From Streptomyces camelliae (GTDB taxonomy: Bacteria; Actinomycetota; Actinomycetes; Streptomycetales; Streptomycetaceae): a stretch of 64,000 nt of DNA. The stretch lies in the NCBI RefSeq assembly GCF_027625935.1, contig NZ_CP115300.1:5022001-5086000 (forward strand), read 5' to 3'. A program made the translations under genes and the position numbers. Shown here in pieces: positions 43,290-53,778 of the stretch (position 1 is its first letter; every line of letters starts with the position of its first letter). The notes under the pieces were generated by a model. It had not been told where the DNA came from. It saw nothing but the letters and a program-made list of their open reading frames with translations, and searched no databases.

Positions 43290-43493
43290 ATGGCTCAGGG
43301 CACCGTCAAGTGGTTCAACGCGGAGAAGGGGTACGGCTTCATCGCGGTCGACGGTGGTGCGGACGTCTTCGTCCACTACAGCGCCATCCAGATGGACGGC
43401 TACCGCACCCTGGAAGAGGGCCAGCGGGTGGAGTTCGAGATCTCGCAGGGCCAGAAGGGCCCGCAGGCCGACATGGTTCGCCTCAGCGCCTGA
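43290..43493 (+). CDS. CspA-family cold shock protein
   Basis: The 67-residue single cold-shock domain has RNP1 KGYGFIAVD and RNP2 VFVHYSAI, and begins [14 protein letters not shown]. It binds single-stranded nucleic acids as an RNA chaperone. GGGGAG lies 6 nt before ATG 43290. It is monocistronic with its own promoter, long leader and terminator. Several Csp paralogues normally occur per Streptomyces genome, so a specific symbol is not given. Confidence 0.95.
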   Translation: MAQGTVKWFNAEKGYGFIAVDGGADVFVHYSAIQMDGYRTLEEGQRVEFEISQGQKGPQADMVRLSA

Positions 43494-43505
43494 ACGTTTC
43501 TTGTC

Positions 43506-43543
43506 CGAAGGGCCCGCGCCTCGCAAGAGGTGCGGGCCCTTCG
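43506..43543 (+). terminator. Terminator of the cold-shock gene
   Basis: A 17-bp stem (43506-43522 with 43527-43543, one G-T pair) with a stable GCAA tetraloop lies 12 bp after the stop. Confidence 0.92.
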
Positions 43544-43605
43544 GCGTGGCCCCGTGACCCGGTGCCCCCGGGCCCCCTCGCGCCCCTGCCGAAGACCGAG
43601 AGGCG

Positions 43606-45417
<1,812 letters not shown>

Positions 45418-45443
45418 TCCCGCTGCGGATCACCTGTCCTTTT

Positions 45444-45488
45444 CCGAGGGCGGCACTTCCTGTCTGCGACAGGGGGTGCCGCCCTCGG
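45444..45488. terminator. Bidirectional terminator after groEL2
   Basis: CCGAGGGCGGCAC pairs with GTGCCGCCCTCGG (45444-45456 with 45476-45488), with an inner CTGTC-TGC-GACAG hairpin. It separates groEL2 from the convergent hydrolase gene. Confidence 0.9.
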
Positions 45489-45518
45489 GCGTATCCACGG
45501 TCTTCTCCCGCGCGCTTC

Positions 45519-46370
45519 CTACTGGAGCGCGGCGAGTTCGCCCAGAAGCCGGGCGGCCGGTGCCGGGTCGGTCAGCCACTTCAGGTGGCTGCCCGCCAGG
45601 GTGCGGACGTCGTACGGGTTGTCCGGCGTCAGCGCGTTGCCCTCGCGGATGAGCCGGTCCTGCAGGGCGAGCGGCAGGCTTGCGTCGTCGGCCAGGCGTA
45701 CGAAGGTCTTCGGGATGCGGCCCCAGGTCGCGGCCTGCGCCCGGTCGGCGGAGGTGCCGGTGTCCAGGTTCTCGTCGGGCTGGAAGGTGTTCAGGAAGGC
45801 CAGGAGCTCGTCCTCGGTGCCGTCGGCGAGGAAGGCCGCCCGGAACGCCGCGAGGGCGGCCGGATCGGCGGTGCGGAAGTTGACGCGCAGCAGGCCGAGC
45901 CGGGCCGGGTCCCCCGCCAGGGCCAGGGCCAGGGAGGCGGGGTCGACCGTGGCCATCTCCGGCTCGGCGTAGTAGTCGTTGGCGTCGAGGTCGACCGGGC
46001 ACCAGGCCGAGACGTAGACGATGCGGTCGATCAGTTCCGGTCGTGCGTTGGCCGCGGCGGTGGCCGTGATGCCGCCGCGGCTGTGCGAGACGAGGATCAC
46101 CGGCCCGTTCCGCTTGGCCCGCTCCAGGATCCCGATCAGATGCGCGGCGTTGTCGGCGAGCGTGACGCCCTTGATCGAGCCGGGGGTGCCGGCGAGCTCC
46201 TCGGGGTCCTGCGGCGCCTGGTAGGCGCGCGGATAGGTCGCCGCGAATCCGTGGCCGGGCAGGTCGACGGCCACCGAACGGTGCCCGAGGAGGCCGAGTT
46301 CGGCCTGGAGGGGCGCGAAGGAGAAGGAGTTCGCGAAGGCTCCGTGCACCAGTACGAAGGTCGGTTGCAT
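45519..46370 (-). CDS. Alpha/beta hydrolase (EstC-like)
   Basis: The 283-residue product has oxyanion FVLVHGAFANSFSF, the nucleophile elbow in LVSHSRGG (S-x-S-x-G rather than G-x-S-x-G), Asp in the later strand and His in GSHLKWLTDP at the C-terminus. It is most like plant hydroxynitrile lyase/esterase-type hydrolases. It is divergent from an old yellow enzyme gene, and the shared 120-bp spacer may hold a common operator. The substrate is unknown. Confidence 0.85.
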   Translation of the reverse strand: MQPTFVLVHGAFANSFSFAPLQAELGLLGHRSVAVDLPGHGFAATYPRAYQAPQDPEELAGTPGSIKGVTLADNAAHLIGILERAKRNGPVILVSHSRGGITATAAANARPELIDRIVYVSAWCPVDLDANDYYAEPEMATVDPASLALALAGDPARLGLLRVNFRTADPAALAAFRAAFLADGTEDELLAFLNTFQPDENLDTGTSADRAQAATWGRIPKTFVRLADDASLPLALQDRLIREGNALTPDNPYDVRTLAGSHLKWLTDPAPAARLLGELAALQ

Positions 46371-46404
46371 CTGATCTCGCTTTCTGGAATGTGGGCCGGC
46401 GCAT

Positions 46405-46470
46405 AGATGTTACTTACTTAAGGCGCTGCAATAATGCGTGCTCACATACCGACTGGTTAACCGACAGACC
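46405..46470. promoter_or_regulatory. Possible shared operator region between hydrolase and OYE genes
   Basis: The AT-rich spacer has TTACTTACTTAAG (about 46410-46422) and GACTGGTTAACCGAC (centred near 46456) with the perfect palindrome GGTTAACC. Such elements in divergent OYE/hydrolase pairs often bind TetR or HxlR regulators, but no regulator gene is adjacent. Confidence 0.35.
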
Positions 46471-46492
46471 GCCACTCACGAGGAGCCCCCAC

Positions 46493-47617
46493 GTGACCAC
46501 CCCCGCCCCCGCCTCCCGCGCGGCCCAGCTGCTGTCCCGCCCGATCACGCTCAACGGCCTCACCGTGCCGAACCGGATCGTGATGGCGCCGATGACCCGG
46601 ATGTTCTCTCCCGGCGGCATCCCCGGCGACGACGTGCGCTCGTACTACGCGCGCCGTGCTGCCGCCGGCGTCGGCCTGATCGTCACCGAGGGCACGTACG
46701 TGGGCCACGAGTCGGCCGGGAACAGTGGTCGCGTGCCGCGGTTCCACGGGGAGGAGCAGCTCGCCGGGTGGGCGAAGGTCGCCGAGGACGTGCACGCGGC
46801 GGGCGGCACCATCGTCCCGCAGCTGTGGCACATCGGCATGGTCCGCAAGGACGGCGAGGCCCCCTTCCCGGACGCCCCCGCGATGGGCCCGTCCGGCCTG
46901 GTCGCCGCGGACGCCGAGCCGACCGGCAAGGCGATGACGCAGGCGGACCTGGACGACGTCGTCGCCGCGTTCGCCAAGGCCGCCGCGGATGCCGAGCGCA
47001 TAGGCTTCGACGGCGTGGAGCTCCACGGCGCCCACGGCTACCTCCTCGACCAGTTCCTGTGGGAGGGCACCAACCGCCGTACCGACGCCTACGGTGGTGA
47101 CGCGGTCGCCCGCACCAAGTTCGCCGCGGAGATCGTCGCGGCGGTCCGCGAGGCCGTCTCGGCCGAGTTCCCGATCATCTTCCGCTACTCGCAGTGGAAG
47201 CAGCAGGACTACACCGCCCGCCTCGCCGAGACCCCCGAGGAGCTGGACGCGATCCTCACCCCGCTCGCCGCGGCCGGTGTCGACGTCTTCCACGCCTCCA
47301 CCCGCCGCTACTGGCTGCCGGAGTTCGACGGCTCGGACCTGAACCTGGCCGGCTGGACGAAGAAGATCACCGGCAAGCAGGTCATCACGGTCGGCTCGGT
47401 CGGCCTCGACGGCGAGTTCCTGGCCGCCTTCCAGGGCCAGGGCTCCGAGGTCAAGAGCATCGACAACCTCCTCGACCGGCTGGAGGCCGAGGAGTTCGAC
47501 ATGGTCGCCGTCGGCCGCGCGCTGCTCCAGGACCCGCAGTGGGCCGCCAAGGTGCTCGCCGACCGCTTCGACGAGCTGCAGCCGTACGACGCCGCCGCGG
47601 TGAAGACCCTCAGCTGA
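46493..47617 (+). CDS. Old yellow enzyme family NADH:flavin oxidoreductase
   Basis: The 374-residue TIM barrel begins LLSRPITLNGLTVPNRIVMAPMTR and shows VPQLWHIG, FDGVELHGAHGYLLDQFL (substrate His-Gly-Ala-His) and GTNRRTDAYGG. FMN-binding VGSVG and VAVGRALLQDP lie near the C-terminus. It reduces activated alkenes, such as enones or quinones, with NAD(P)H. GTG 46493 has AGGAG 7 nt upstream. It is followed 64 bp later by a carboxylesterase gene, possibly co-transcribed. Confidence 0.92.
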   Translation: MTTPAPASRAAQLLSRPITLNGLTVPNRIVMAPMTRMFSPGGIPGDDVRSYYARRAAAGVGLIVTEGTYVGHESAGNSGRVPRFHGEEQLAGWAKVAEDVHAAGGTIVPQLWHIGMVRKDGEAPFPDAPAMGPSGLVAADAEPTGKAMTQADLDDVVAAFAKAAADAERIGFDGVELHGAHGYLLDQFLWEGTNRRTDAYGGDAVARTKFAAEIVAAVREAVSAEFPIIFRYSQWKQQDYTARLAETPEELDAILTPLAAAGVDVFHASTRRYWLPEFDGSDLNLAGWTKKITGKQVITVGSVGLDGEFLAAFQGQGSEVKSIDNLLDRLEAEEFDMVAVGRALLQDPQWAAKVLADRFDELQPYDAAAVKTLS

Positions 47618-47681
47618 CCTTCCGCCGTGGGCACTTGTCGTCGTCCTCGTGCGTTCCTCTGATGACCAGTGAGGAGCGAGC

Positions 47682-49241
47682 ATGACGACGAGCCAGTCCC
47701 AGGCCCTGGAAGGCGATGTCCCGGACATCGACGGTCCCGTGGTGCGCACCGCCTCCGGCGCGGTGCGCGGCCTGCGCGAGCAGGGACTGTCGGTGTTCCG
47801 GGGCATCCCGTTCGCCGCACCCCCGGTCGGCCCGGACCGCTTCCAGGCCCCGCGTCCGCCCCTGCCCTGGGACGGCATACGCGAGGCGTACGCGTTCGGC
47901 CCGCCGCCCCCGCAGGAAACCGGCTTCCTCGGCCGCACGGCCCAGGTGCCGTTCCCCACGGGCGACGAGTGGCTGACCGTCAACGTCTGGACCCCGGACC
48001 CGGACCCGTCGGCCGCCCGCCCGGTGCTGGTGTGGATCCACGGCGGGGCGTTCAAGCTGGGCCACGGCGGCCAGCCGGGTCACGACGCCCGGCACCTCGC
48101 CCGCGCCGGCGACGCCGTGGTCGTCACCCTCAACTACCGCCTGGGCATGGAGGGCTTCGCCCTGTGGACCGGCGCCCCCGCCAACCGGGGCCTGCTGGAC
48201 CAGGTGGCGGCCCTGGAGTGGGTCCAGGAGAACATCGCCGGATTCGGCGGCGACCCGGCCCGGGTCACCGTGTTCGGCGAGTCGGCGGGCGCGGGCTCCA
48301 TCGCCGCGCTGCTGGCCATGCCACGAGCGCGCGGCCTGTTCCGGCGCGCGATCGCCCAGAGCGTGCCTGGCACCTTCTTCTCCGCCGAGCTGGCCGCCGA
48401 CATCGCCGGCGACCTGGCCGCCGAGGCGGGCCGTACGCCCACCGCGGCCGACCTGAGCGAGGTGGACCCGCAGCACCTCACCCAGGCGGGCCAGACGCTG
48501 GGCGCCAAGATGCCGGCGTACACCGCCCGTTGGGGCCAGGCGGCCCCGACCGCCGTCCCCTTCTCCCCGGTGGTCGACGGCGACGTACTGCCCACGACGC
48601 CGTGGGAGGCGCTGGCGGCGGGCGCGGCTCGCGACATCGACCTCCTCGTCGGGCACAACCGCGACGAGTTCCGGCTCTTCCTGGTCATGGCCGGCCTGCC
48701 CGGCAGGATCACGGACGAACGGGCGGCGCAGACCCTGCGGTTGTACGCGCCGGGCGGGGAGGCGGGTGCGACGGCGTACCGCTCGGCCTTCCCCGGCGCC
48801 GGGCCGGAGGGTCTCTTCGAACGCGTCCAGACCGACTGGCTGTTCGCGATACCGAGCCTGCGCCTGGCCGAGGCCCAGCTCGCGGGCGGCGGCCGCGCCC
48901 ATGTCTACGAGCTGACCTGGCCGGCCCCCGACGGCACCGGCACGCTCGGCGCCTGCCACGCCCTGGACATCCCCCTGCTCTTCGGCACGTACGGCGCCGA
49001 CCTGGGCCCGCTGCTCTTCCCCGGCGGCAAGCCCACCCCGGAGGCGGAGCGGCTCACCGCGTTCCTCCAGCACGCCTGGCCGGCCTTCGCCCGCACCGGC
49101 GACCCGGGCTGGCCGGCGTACGACACCGACAGCCGCCCGGTGCAGATCCTGGACGCCGAGCCGCACGTGGGGCCGTATCCGGAGGAAGGGAGCCGGCGCA
49201 TCTGGGAGGGGTACGCGTTCGGTGCCCTGCCGCTGCTATAG
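47682..49241 (+). CDS. Type-B carboxylesterase
   Basis: The 519-residue product has the type-B signatures FRGIPFAAPPVGPDRF, WIHGGAFKLG (oxyanion hole) and FGGDPARVTVFGESAGAGS (catalytic Ser), and His in CHALDIPLLFG. It lacks a signal peptide, so it is cytoplasmic. GAGGAG precedes ATG 47682. Its last 6 bp overlap the convergent hypothetical gene. Together with the OYE and hydrolase genes it suggests xenobiotic or ester metabolism. Confidence 0.92.
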   Translation: MTTSQSQALEGDVPDIDGPVVRTASGAVRGLREQGLSVFRGIPFAAPPVGPDRFQAPRPPLPWDGIREAYAFGPPPPQETGFLGRTAQVPFPTGDEWLTVNVWTPDPDPSAARPVLVWIHGGAFKLGHGGQPGHDARHLARAGDAVVVTLNYRLGMEGFALWTGAPANRGLLDQVAALEWVQENIAGFGGDPARVTVFGESAGAGSIAALLAMPRARGLFRRAIAQSVPGTFFSAELAADIAGDLAAEAGRTPTAADLSEVDPQHLTQAGQTLGAKMPAYTARWGQAAPTAVPFSPVVDGDVLPTTPWEALAAGAARDIDLLVGHNRDEFRLFLVMAGLPGRITDERAAQTLRLYAPGGEAGATAYRSAFPGAGPEGLFERVQTDWLFAIPSLRLAEAQLAGGGRAHVYELTWPAPDGTGTLGACHALDIPLLFGTYGADLGPLLFPGGKPTPEAERLTAFLQHAWPAFARTGDPGWPAYDTDSRPVQILDAEPHVGPYPEEGSRRIWEGYAFGALPLL

Positions 49242-49808
49242 GTTGCCCATCGGCTCGATGTCGACGCGCACGGGCGTGCCCCACACGCGCAGCACCTCGT
49301 AGTCGGTGAACTCGTGCACGAGCCGGTAGGCCATGGCGGGCCGGGACGAGCGTCGCTGGGCGGCGAGATACGCCTCGGCCTCACGCCGGTCCCGCCGGGG
49401 CGTGCCGCACAGCTGCCACTCCTGCCCGTTCCAGGCCTCGGGCAGCCAGCGCTGCTGCGGCTGCGGCCGGTCGGCACGGACGCCGTAGCGGGAGGGCGCG
49501 GTAGCGGCGGGGGCGGCTTCGGCCCTGCCCCCGCTCTGGTACTCCGACCGGCGGGCAGCCCGGCGCCGGGTCTCGCAGAGCAGACACAGATCGGGCGCGC
49601 TCTCGTCCACGGGGCCCTGCGGGTGCTCGGGGCACCGGGTGGCGGGCGCGCCGGCGGCGACACTCTCGTCCAGCAGATCGAGCGCCCGGCGCAGATCGGC
49701 CTTGATCTCGTGCAGCCGGGAGTCCGGGGTGTCCCCGGTCAGGGCCTCCCCGTGCTCCCCGACGAGCCGCAGGGCCCGTCCGAGGGCGGTGAGCTGGGCG
49801 TGGTTCAT
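49236..49808 (-). CDS. Conserved protein with CxxH/CxxC-like cluster
   Basis: The 190-residue cytoplasmic protein has a helical N-terminal half (LGRALRLVGEHGEAL, LHEIKADLRRALDLLDE). A central TRCPEHPQGPVDESAPDLCLLCETRR could bind zinc, and the C-terminal domain contains PEAWNGQEWQLCGTPRRDRREAEAYLAAQ. The region after the cysteines is Gln/Ala/Pro rich. No known domain is recognised; similar proteins occur beside accessory genes in Streptomyces. It lies between a carboxylesterase gene (6-bp overlap) and a broken Uma2 gene. Confidence 0.6.
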   Translation of the reverse strand: MNHAQLTALGRALRLVGEHGEALTGDTPDSRLHEIKADLRRALDLLDESVAAGAPATRCPEHPQGPVDESAPDLCLLCETRRRAARRSEYQSGGRAEAAPAATAPSRYGVRADRPQPQQRWLPEAWNGQEWQLCGTPRRDRREAEAYLAAQRRSSRPAMAYRLVHEFTDYEVLRVWGTPVRVDIEPMGNL

Positions 49809-49811
49809 GTG

Positions 49812-50060
49812 TCAGTCCGCGTGGTCCTTGAGTTCCTCGGTGTCCAGTGTGAAGCCGACGGGGTCGGGCAGCGGCACTGGGGATCCCCAAGGGTACGAGA
49901 GTGTCCGTTGGTAGCGGCCTTCCTTCGGCTCGCTGAAGACCGTGAGGGTCTGGTCGTCGCGGTCGATGGAGGTAGACGGGGATACCGGCTTCGGCGCAGC
50001 CCTTGGGTTTGGCGATGCGGGCGCGTTGGTTGGTGTCGTGGTCGCGGGTAGTGATCTGGC
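49812..50060 (-). pseudogene. Uma2-family nuclease gene remnant (frameshifted)
   Basis: On the minus strand, DTNQRARIAKPKGCAEAGIPVYL in one frame is continued by IDRDDQTLTVFSEPKEGRY and PLPDPVGFTLDTEELKDHAD in the next. Together they read as the C-terminal half of an Uma2-type (DUF820) protein. One extra C near 49972 (CTACCTC-C-ATCGACC) breaks the frame, and the N-terminal half is missing. The 50061-50219 stretch shows no other gene. Confidence 0.7.
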
Positions 50061-50219
50061 ACCGGAGGATGAACAGGCGCAGCAGCCATGCATGGATGCA
50101 GGAGTGCTTGCCGTCCTGTCGGGCCTTGACCTCTAGTCTCCACCCATTCCTTGAAAAGGCGCTCGGAGCTGGGGCTCGGGGCTTGAGCTTCGGGCGGTCA
50201 ATCGGGAGAGGCGTCACTG

Positions 50220-50873
50220 TTGAGCAGACTGATCGAGGCCCTGCACCGCTTCAACGCCGCTCACCCCTGGGACCACAACGCCCACTATCACCGCTGGCTG
50301 CTACGGCAGTTGCCGCGCCGGTTCGGCCGTGCGCTGGACGTGGGGTGCGGCAGCGGGGACCTGGTGCGGCTGCTCGCCGGGCGCGCGGAGTCGGTCGTCG
50401 GGGTGGACGCGGACGAGGAGATTCTGCGGCGGGCACGGGAAGCGACCCCCGCCGACGGTCCCGTCACCTACACCCGCGCCTCCGCCCCCCAAAACCTTCC
50501 CGTCGGCCCCTACGACGTCATCGCCTGCGTCGCCGTGCTCCACCACCTCCCGTTCGCCGAGACCCTGGCCCGGTTCCGGGAGGAGCTGGCGCCCGGCGGC
50601 ACCCTGGTGGTCGTCGGCTGTGCCCGGCTGGAGGGCGCCCTCGACCAGGCGATCGGGCTGACGGCCATACCGCTCAACCTGCTCATGGGGTGGGTGAAGA
50701 ACCGGGGTCGGGCCACGGCGCACCGGCCCGTTTCCATGACCGCCCCCGTCCGGGATCCGGAGATGACCCGCACCGAGATCGGCCGTGAGGCCCGCCGGAT
50801 CCTGCCCGGCGCCCGGCTCCGCCGCCGGCTCTTCTGGCGCTACACCTTGGTCTGGCGGGCGCCTCGTCAGTGA
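50220..50873 (+). CDS. Class I SAM-dependent methyltransferase
   Basis: The 217-residue product has motif I ALDVGCGSGDLVRLLAG, motif II VVGVDADEEILRRA and motif IV YDVIACVAVLHHLP, the UbiE/methyltransf_11 pattern. The acceptor is unknown. The start is TTG 50220, giving MSRLIEALHRFNAAHPWDHNAHYHRW, a usual N-terminus for this group. Its 3' end overlaps the convergent small secreted gene by 7 bp. Confidence 0.88.
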   Translation: MSRLIEALHRFNAAHPWDHNAHYHRWLLRQLPRRFGRALDVGCGSGDLVRLLAGRAESVVGVDADEEILRRAREATPADGPVTYTRASAPQNLPVGPYDVIACVAVLHHLPFAETLARFREELAPGGTLVVVGCARLEGALDQAIGLTAIPLNLLMGWVKNRGRATAHRPVSMTAPVRDPEMTRTEIGREARRILPGARLRRRLFWRYTLVWRAPRQ

Positions 50874-51085
50874 CGGATGAGGCTTCCCTCGCCGCAGGTG
50901 GGCCCGGCGAAGTGCAGCGGCAGCGGGGAGACGGCGTTGGCGACGGGCAGCACGGCGAGGTCTTCGGCGCACCGCGCGGTGCCGGTCGTCGTCCAGTGGC
51001 CGGAGTCCTCGGCGTGGGCGGGGGCGGCCAGGGCGGCGGCGGAGATCGTGAGGGCGGCGGTGGCCAGGAGCTTCATCTTCGTCAT
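50867..51085 (-). CDS. Small secreted protein with one likely disulfide
   Basis: The 72-residue product has a classical signal peptide (MTKMKLLATAALTISAAALA, cleavage after AHA). The mature peptide has about 46 residues with two Cys (ARCAEDL and PTCGEG). No family is recognised; sizes and Cys spacing of about 39 recall other small exported streptomycete peptides, but not chaplins. It overlaps the methyltransferase gene tail-to-tail. Confidence 0.75.
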   Translation of the reverse strand: MTKMKLLATAALTISAAALAAPAHAEDSGHWTTTGTARCAEDLAVLPVANAVSPLPLHFAGPTCGEGSLIRH

Positions 51086-51176
51086 GCCGGGGGAACGACC
51101 GCCCGGGGCGGGGTGTTACGCGGGTGCAGCCGGTCGGGGGGCCGCGCCCGCGCCCCTGTTGCCCCGAGCGTGCGGC

Positions 51177-52100
51177 TCAGCGGGGCGCGTGGGCCAGCGC
51201 GGCACGCAGATGGCCGCCGGACTCCTCCAGAAGGCGGGCGGCCGTGGGGCCGTCGACGTCGGCGAGGAGGGCGAGGATCGCGCTCTTCACCTCGCCGCCC
51301 GACGCGGCCAGCGCCCGCTCGATCTCCTCGTCGCCCGCCCCTGTGGCCAGGGCGACGATCCGGCGGGAGCGGGCCCGGAGTTTGTCGTTCGACGCGCGGA
51401 CGTCGACCATCAGGTTTCCGTAGGTCTTGCCCAGCCGGATCATCGTGATCGTCGAGATCATGTTCAGGACGAGTTTCTGCGCCGTGCCCGCCTTCAGGCG
51501 CGTGGAGCCGGTGATCAGCTCGGGGCCCACGACCACCTCGATGCCGTGTTCCGCGGCGGCGGCCAGCGCGCTGTGTTCGTTGCAGGCCAGGCCGATGGTG
51601 AGGGCCCCCACCGCGCGGGCGTGCTCGACGGCGCCGATCGCGTACGGGGTGCGGCCCGAGGCGGAGATGCCGACCACGGTGTCGTCGGTGGTGAGCTTCA
51701 GCGCGTCCAGGTCCTGCCGGGCCAGCTCCTCGGAGTCCTCCGCGCCCTCCACCGAGGTCACCATGGCCGAGGGGCCGCCCGCGATCAGGCCGACGACCTG
51801 GGCGGGATCGGTGTTGAAGGTGGGCGGGCACTCGGAGGCGTCCAGCACGCCCAGCCGGCCGGCGGTACCGGCACCGGCGTAGATCAGCCGGCCGCCGTTC
51901 GCCATGCGTGCGGCGACGGCGTCGATGGCGGCGGCGATCCGGGGCAGCTGGGCCGCCACGGCCGCGGGGACGCCGGCGTCCTCGCCGTTCATCAGGCGGG
52001 CGATGTCGAGGGTGGGCAGACGGTCGATGTCGGCGAGGTCGGGACGAAAGGCCTCGGTGGTCAGGGAGGCCAACTGGCGGCGCAGGTCGGGGGAGGTCAT
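51177..52100 (-). CDS. murQ: MurQ: N-acetylmuramic acid 6-phosphate etherase
   Basis: The 307-residue SIS-domain protein has LIYAGAGTAGRLGVLDASECPPTF with the catalytic Glu, GISASGRTPYAIGAVEHARAVG, and KAGTAQKLVLNMISTITMIRLGKTYGNLMVDV. It cleaves the lactyl ether of MurNAc-6-phosphate to GlcNAc-6-phosphate, which NagA (33563-34825) can use. It lies downstream of an RpiR-type regulator on the same strand (51-bp gap), the usual murQ-murR pairing. No MurNAc transporter is adjacent. Confidence 0.95.
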   Translation of the reverse strand: MTSPDLRRQLASLTTEAFRPDLADIDRLPTLDIARLMNGEDAGVPAAVAAQLPRIAAAIDAVAARMANGGRLIYAGAGTAGRLGVLDASECPPTFNTDPAQVVGLIAGGPSAMVTSVEGAEDSEELARQDLDALKLTTDDTVVGISASGRTPYAIGAVEHARAVGALTIGLACNEHSALAAAAEHGIEVVVGPELITGSTRLKAGTAQKLVLNMISTITMIRLGKTYGNLMVDVRASNDKLRARSRRIVALATGAGDEEIERALAASGGEVKSAILALLADVDGPTAARLLEESGGHLRAALAHAPR

Positions 52101-52151
52101 GAGGGGGGCGGCTCTCTCAGGTCTCTCAGGTTCGGGTTCGCGTGCTGGTGC

Positions 52152-53057
52152 TCACCTGGGGCTGGTGCGATGCCGGTGCGCCAGCGCCTCGTACGACGCG
52201 GCCAGCGCGGGCGCCGCCGTCTCGTACGTCCGCTGGGCCACTCCCACGAACAGGCAGTCCACCACGAGCAGTTGACTCGTCCGCGAGGACATCGCGGCGG
52301 GCCGCAGCTCGCTCTCCCGTGAGGTGGACGTGGTCAGTACGTGGTCGGCGTACTGGGTGACCGGCGAGTCGGGCCGGCCGGTGACGGCCACGGTCGTCGC
52401 CCCGTGCTCGAAGGCGACCCGCAGCGGCTCGATGACGTCCCCCGTCGAGCCGGAGTGGGTGATCGCGATCGCCACGTCGCCCGAGCGGAGCTGCACCGCG
52501 TTGGTCACCGCGAGGTGCGGGTCGCTGTGGGCGTGGGCTATGAGGCCGATGCGGAGCAGCTTCTGGGTGAGGTCCTGGGCGACCAGCCCGGACGCCCCGA
52601 TGCCGTAGACGTCGGTGCGGCGGGCGCCGGCCAGCGCGGTGACGGCGGCGCCGAGCTGCGCGATGTCGAGTCCGGCGGCGGTGTCGGCGAGGGTCTGCTG
52701 CTCCTCGTAGGCGAGTTTCGCGACGACGTCGGCGATGGGATCGTCCACCGCGATGTCGGTCGTGATGGCGGGCGCCCGGCCCGACTGCTGCTGTGCGGCC
52801 AGCCCGGCGAGGGCGAGCCGCAGGTCCCGGTAGCCGGGGTAGCCGAGGAGACGGGCGGTGCGCACCACCGTGGCCTCGCTGGTGCCGGTGAGTTCGGCGA
52901 GGCCCGTGACCGTGAGGGCGGCGCAGCCGGCCGGGTCGTTCGCGACGGCCTCGGCGACGCGCAGCATGGACCGGGTCATGGAAGGGGCGAGGGTGCGCAC
53001 CTTCGCGGCGAGCGAGCCGCCCGGACTTCCGAAAATTTCCTTCACGTCCTGGGTCAC
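52152..53057 (-). CDS. RpiR/MurR-type regulator with SIS domain
   Basis: The 301-residue product has an N-terminal RpiR helix-turn-helix (VTGLAELTGTSEATVVRTARLLGYPGYRDLRLAL) and a C-terminal SIS sugar-phosphate-binding domain (VYGIGASGLVAQDL, AIAITHSGSTGDVIEPL). It probably senses MurNAc-6-phosphate or GlcNAc-6-phosphate and controls murQ. GTG 53057 has TAGCTT 6 nt upstream, a leaderless arrangement. It is divergent from a small zinc-ribbon protein gene. Confidence 0.9.
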   Translation of the reverse strand: MTQDVKEIFGSPGGSLAAKVRTLAPSMTRSMLRVAEAVANDPAGCAALTVTGLAELTGTSEATVVRTARLLGYPGYRDLRLALAGLAAQQQSGRAPAITTDIAVDDPIADVVAKLAYEEQQTLADTAAGLDIAQLGAAVTALAGARRTDVYGIGASGLVAQDLTQKLLRIGLIAHAHSDPHLAVTNAVQLRSGDVAIAITHSGSTGDVIEPLRVAFEHGATTVAVTGRPDSPVTQYADHVLTTSTSRESELRPAAMSSRTSQLLVVDCLFVGVAQRTYETAAPALAASYEALAHRHRTSPR

Positions 53058-53113
53058 AGATGAAAGCTATTTTCGGTTCGGTATGGCGGTCAAGAGTGCG
53101 CACAATGGGTTCC

Positions 53114-53506
53114 ATGGAGTCCCTCGATCCCGTCAGCCCCCTTGAGCAGGCCCTGCACGCCGCCCGCGCGCTGGTGCTGGCCGATCTGATCGCGGGCGAG
53201 GTCGCCCACGCGGACGTCGTCTCGCTGGTCGAGGACTCCGTCGCGGAGCGCCGCTGGTGGGTCGAGCAGTGGCCGGACGGCATGGCCTACCTCGCCGGGC
53301 TGGTCGCCCAGGACGTGCAGGACGCGCTGCTGGAGCGGTACGGCCGCTGGCCGCTGTGCCCGGTGTGCGGCTCGGGCGACCCGCACGCCCTCGACGTGGA
53401 GCCGGAACTGGGCCCCGATCCGCACTGGGTCTGTCACAAGGCGGGCGTGAAGGTCGCGGCGGTGGGCCTGCTGGGCTCGGCCACCGGCGGGACGACCTCC
53501 TCGTGA
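53114..53506 (+). CDS. Small conserved protein with CPVC zinc-knuckle-like motif
   Basis: The 130-residue cytoplasmic protein has an acidic helical N-terminal part (LEQALHAARALVLADLIAGEVAHADVVSLVEDSVAERRWWVEQW) and a LCPVCGSGDPHALDVEPELG...HWVCHKAG segment that may bind zinc. I know no function. ATG 53114 is preferred; 53105 is also in frame. Its stop overlaps the next start (GTGA), so it is translationally coupled to the DUF4031 gene. Confidence 0.75.
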   Translation: MESLDPVSPLEQALHAARALVLADLIAGEVAHADVVSLVEDSVAERRWWVEQWPDGMAYLAGLVAQDVQDALLERYGRWPLCPVCGSGDPHALDVEPELGPDPHWVCHKAGVKVAAVGLLGSATGGTTSS

Positions 53507-53778
53507 CCCTGTACCTCGACCCGCCCGCCTGGCCGGGACACGGGCGCCTCTGGTCGCACCTGATCAGCGATGTGTCGTACGACGAACTCCACGCGTTCGC
53601 CGAGAAGCTGGAGGTGCCGAGGCGGGCCTTCGACGGCGACCACTACGACATTCCGGCGCACCGGTACGCGGACGTGGTGGCCGCCGGGGCGGTGGAGGTC
53701 AGCAGCCGCGACGTGGTGCGGCTGCTGCACGCCTCCGGACTGCGGCGCAGGAAGGGCCCTCAGCCCCGGCGGACGTAG
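53503..53778 (+). CDS. DUF4031 family protein
   Basis: The 91-residue product matches the DUF4031 pattern: YLDPPAWPGHGRLWSHLISDVSYDELHAFAEKL, then PRRAFDGDHYDIPAHRY. Its role is unknown. GTG 53503 overlaps the preceding stop. The last three codons and the stop (CGG CGG ACG TAG) are formed by the first unit of the 23-bp tandem repeat, so its C-terminus (RRT) was shaped by the repeat. Confidence 0.85.
   Translation: MTLYLDPPAWPGHGRLWSHLISDVSYDELHAFAEKLEVPRRAFDGDHYDIPAHRYADVVAAGAVEVSSRDVVRLLHASGLRRRKGPQPRRT

Noticed and set aside
46405..46470. Assigning a specific TetR or HxlR operator between the hydrolase and OYE genes
   Set aside because: Only short palindromes are visible and no regulator gene adjoins, so it is listed only as a possible regulatory region.
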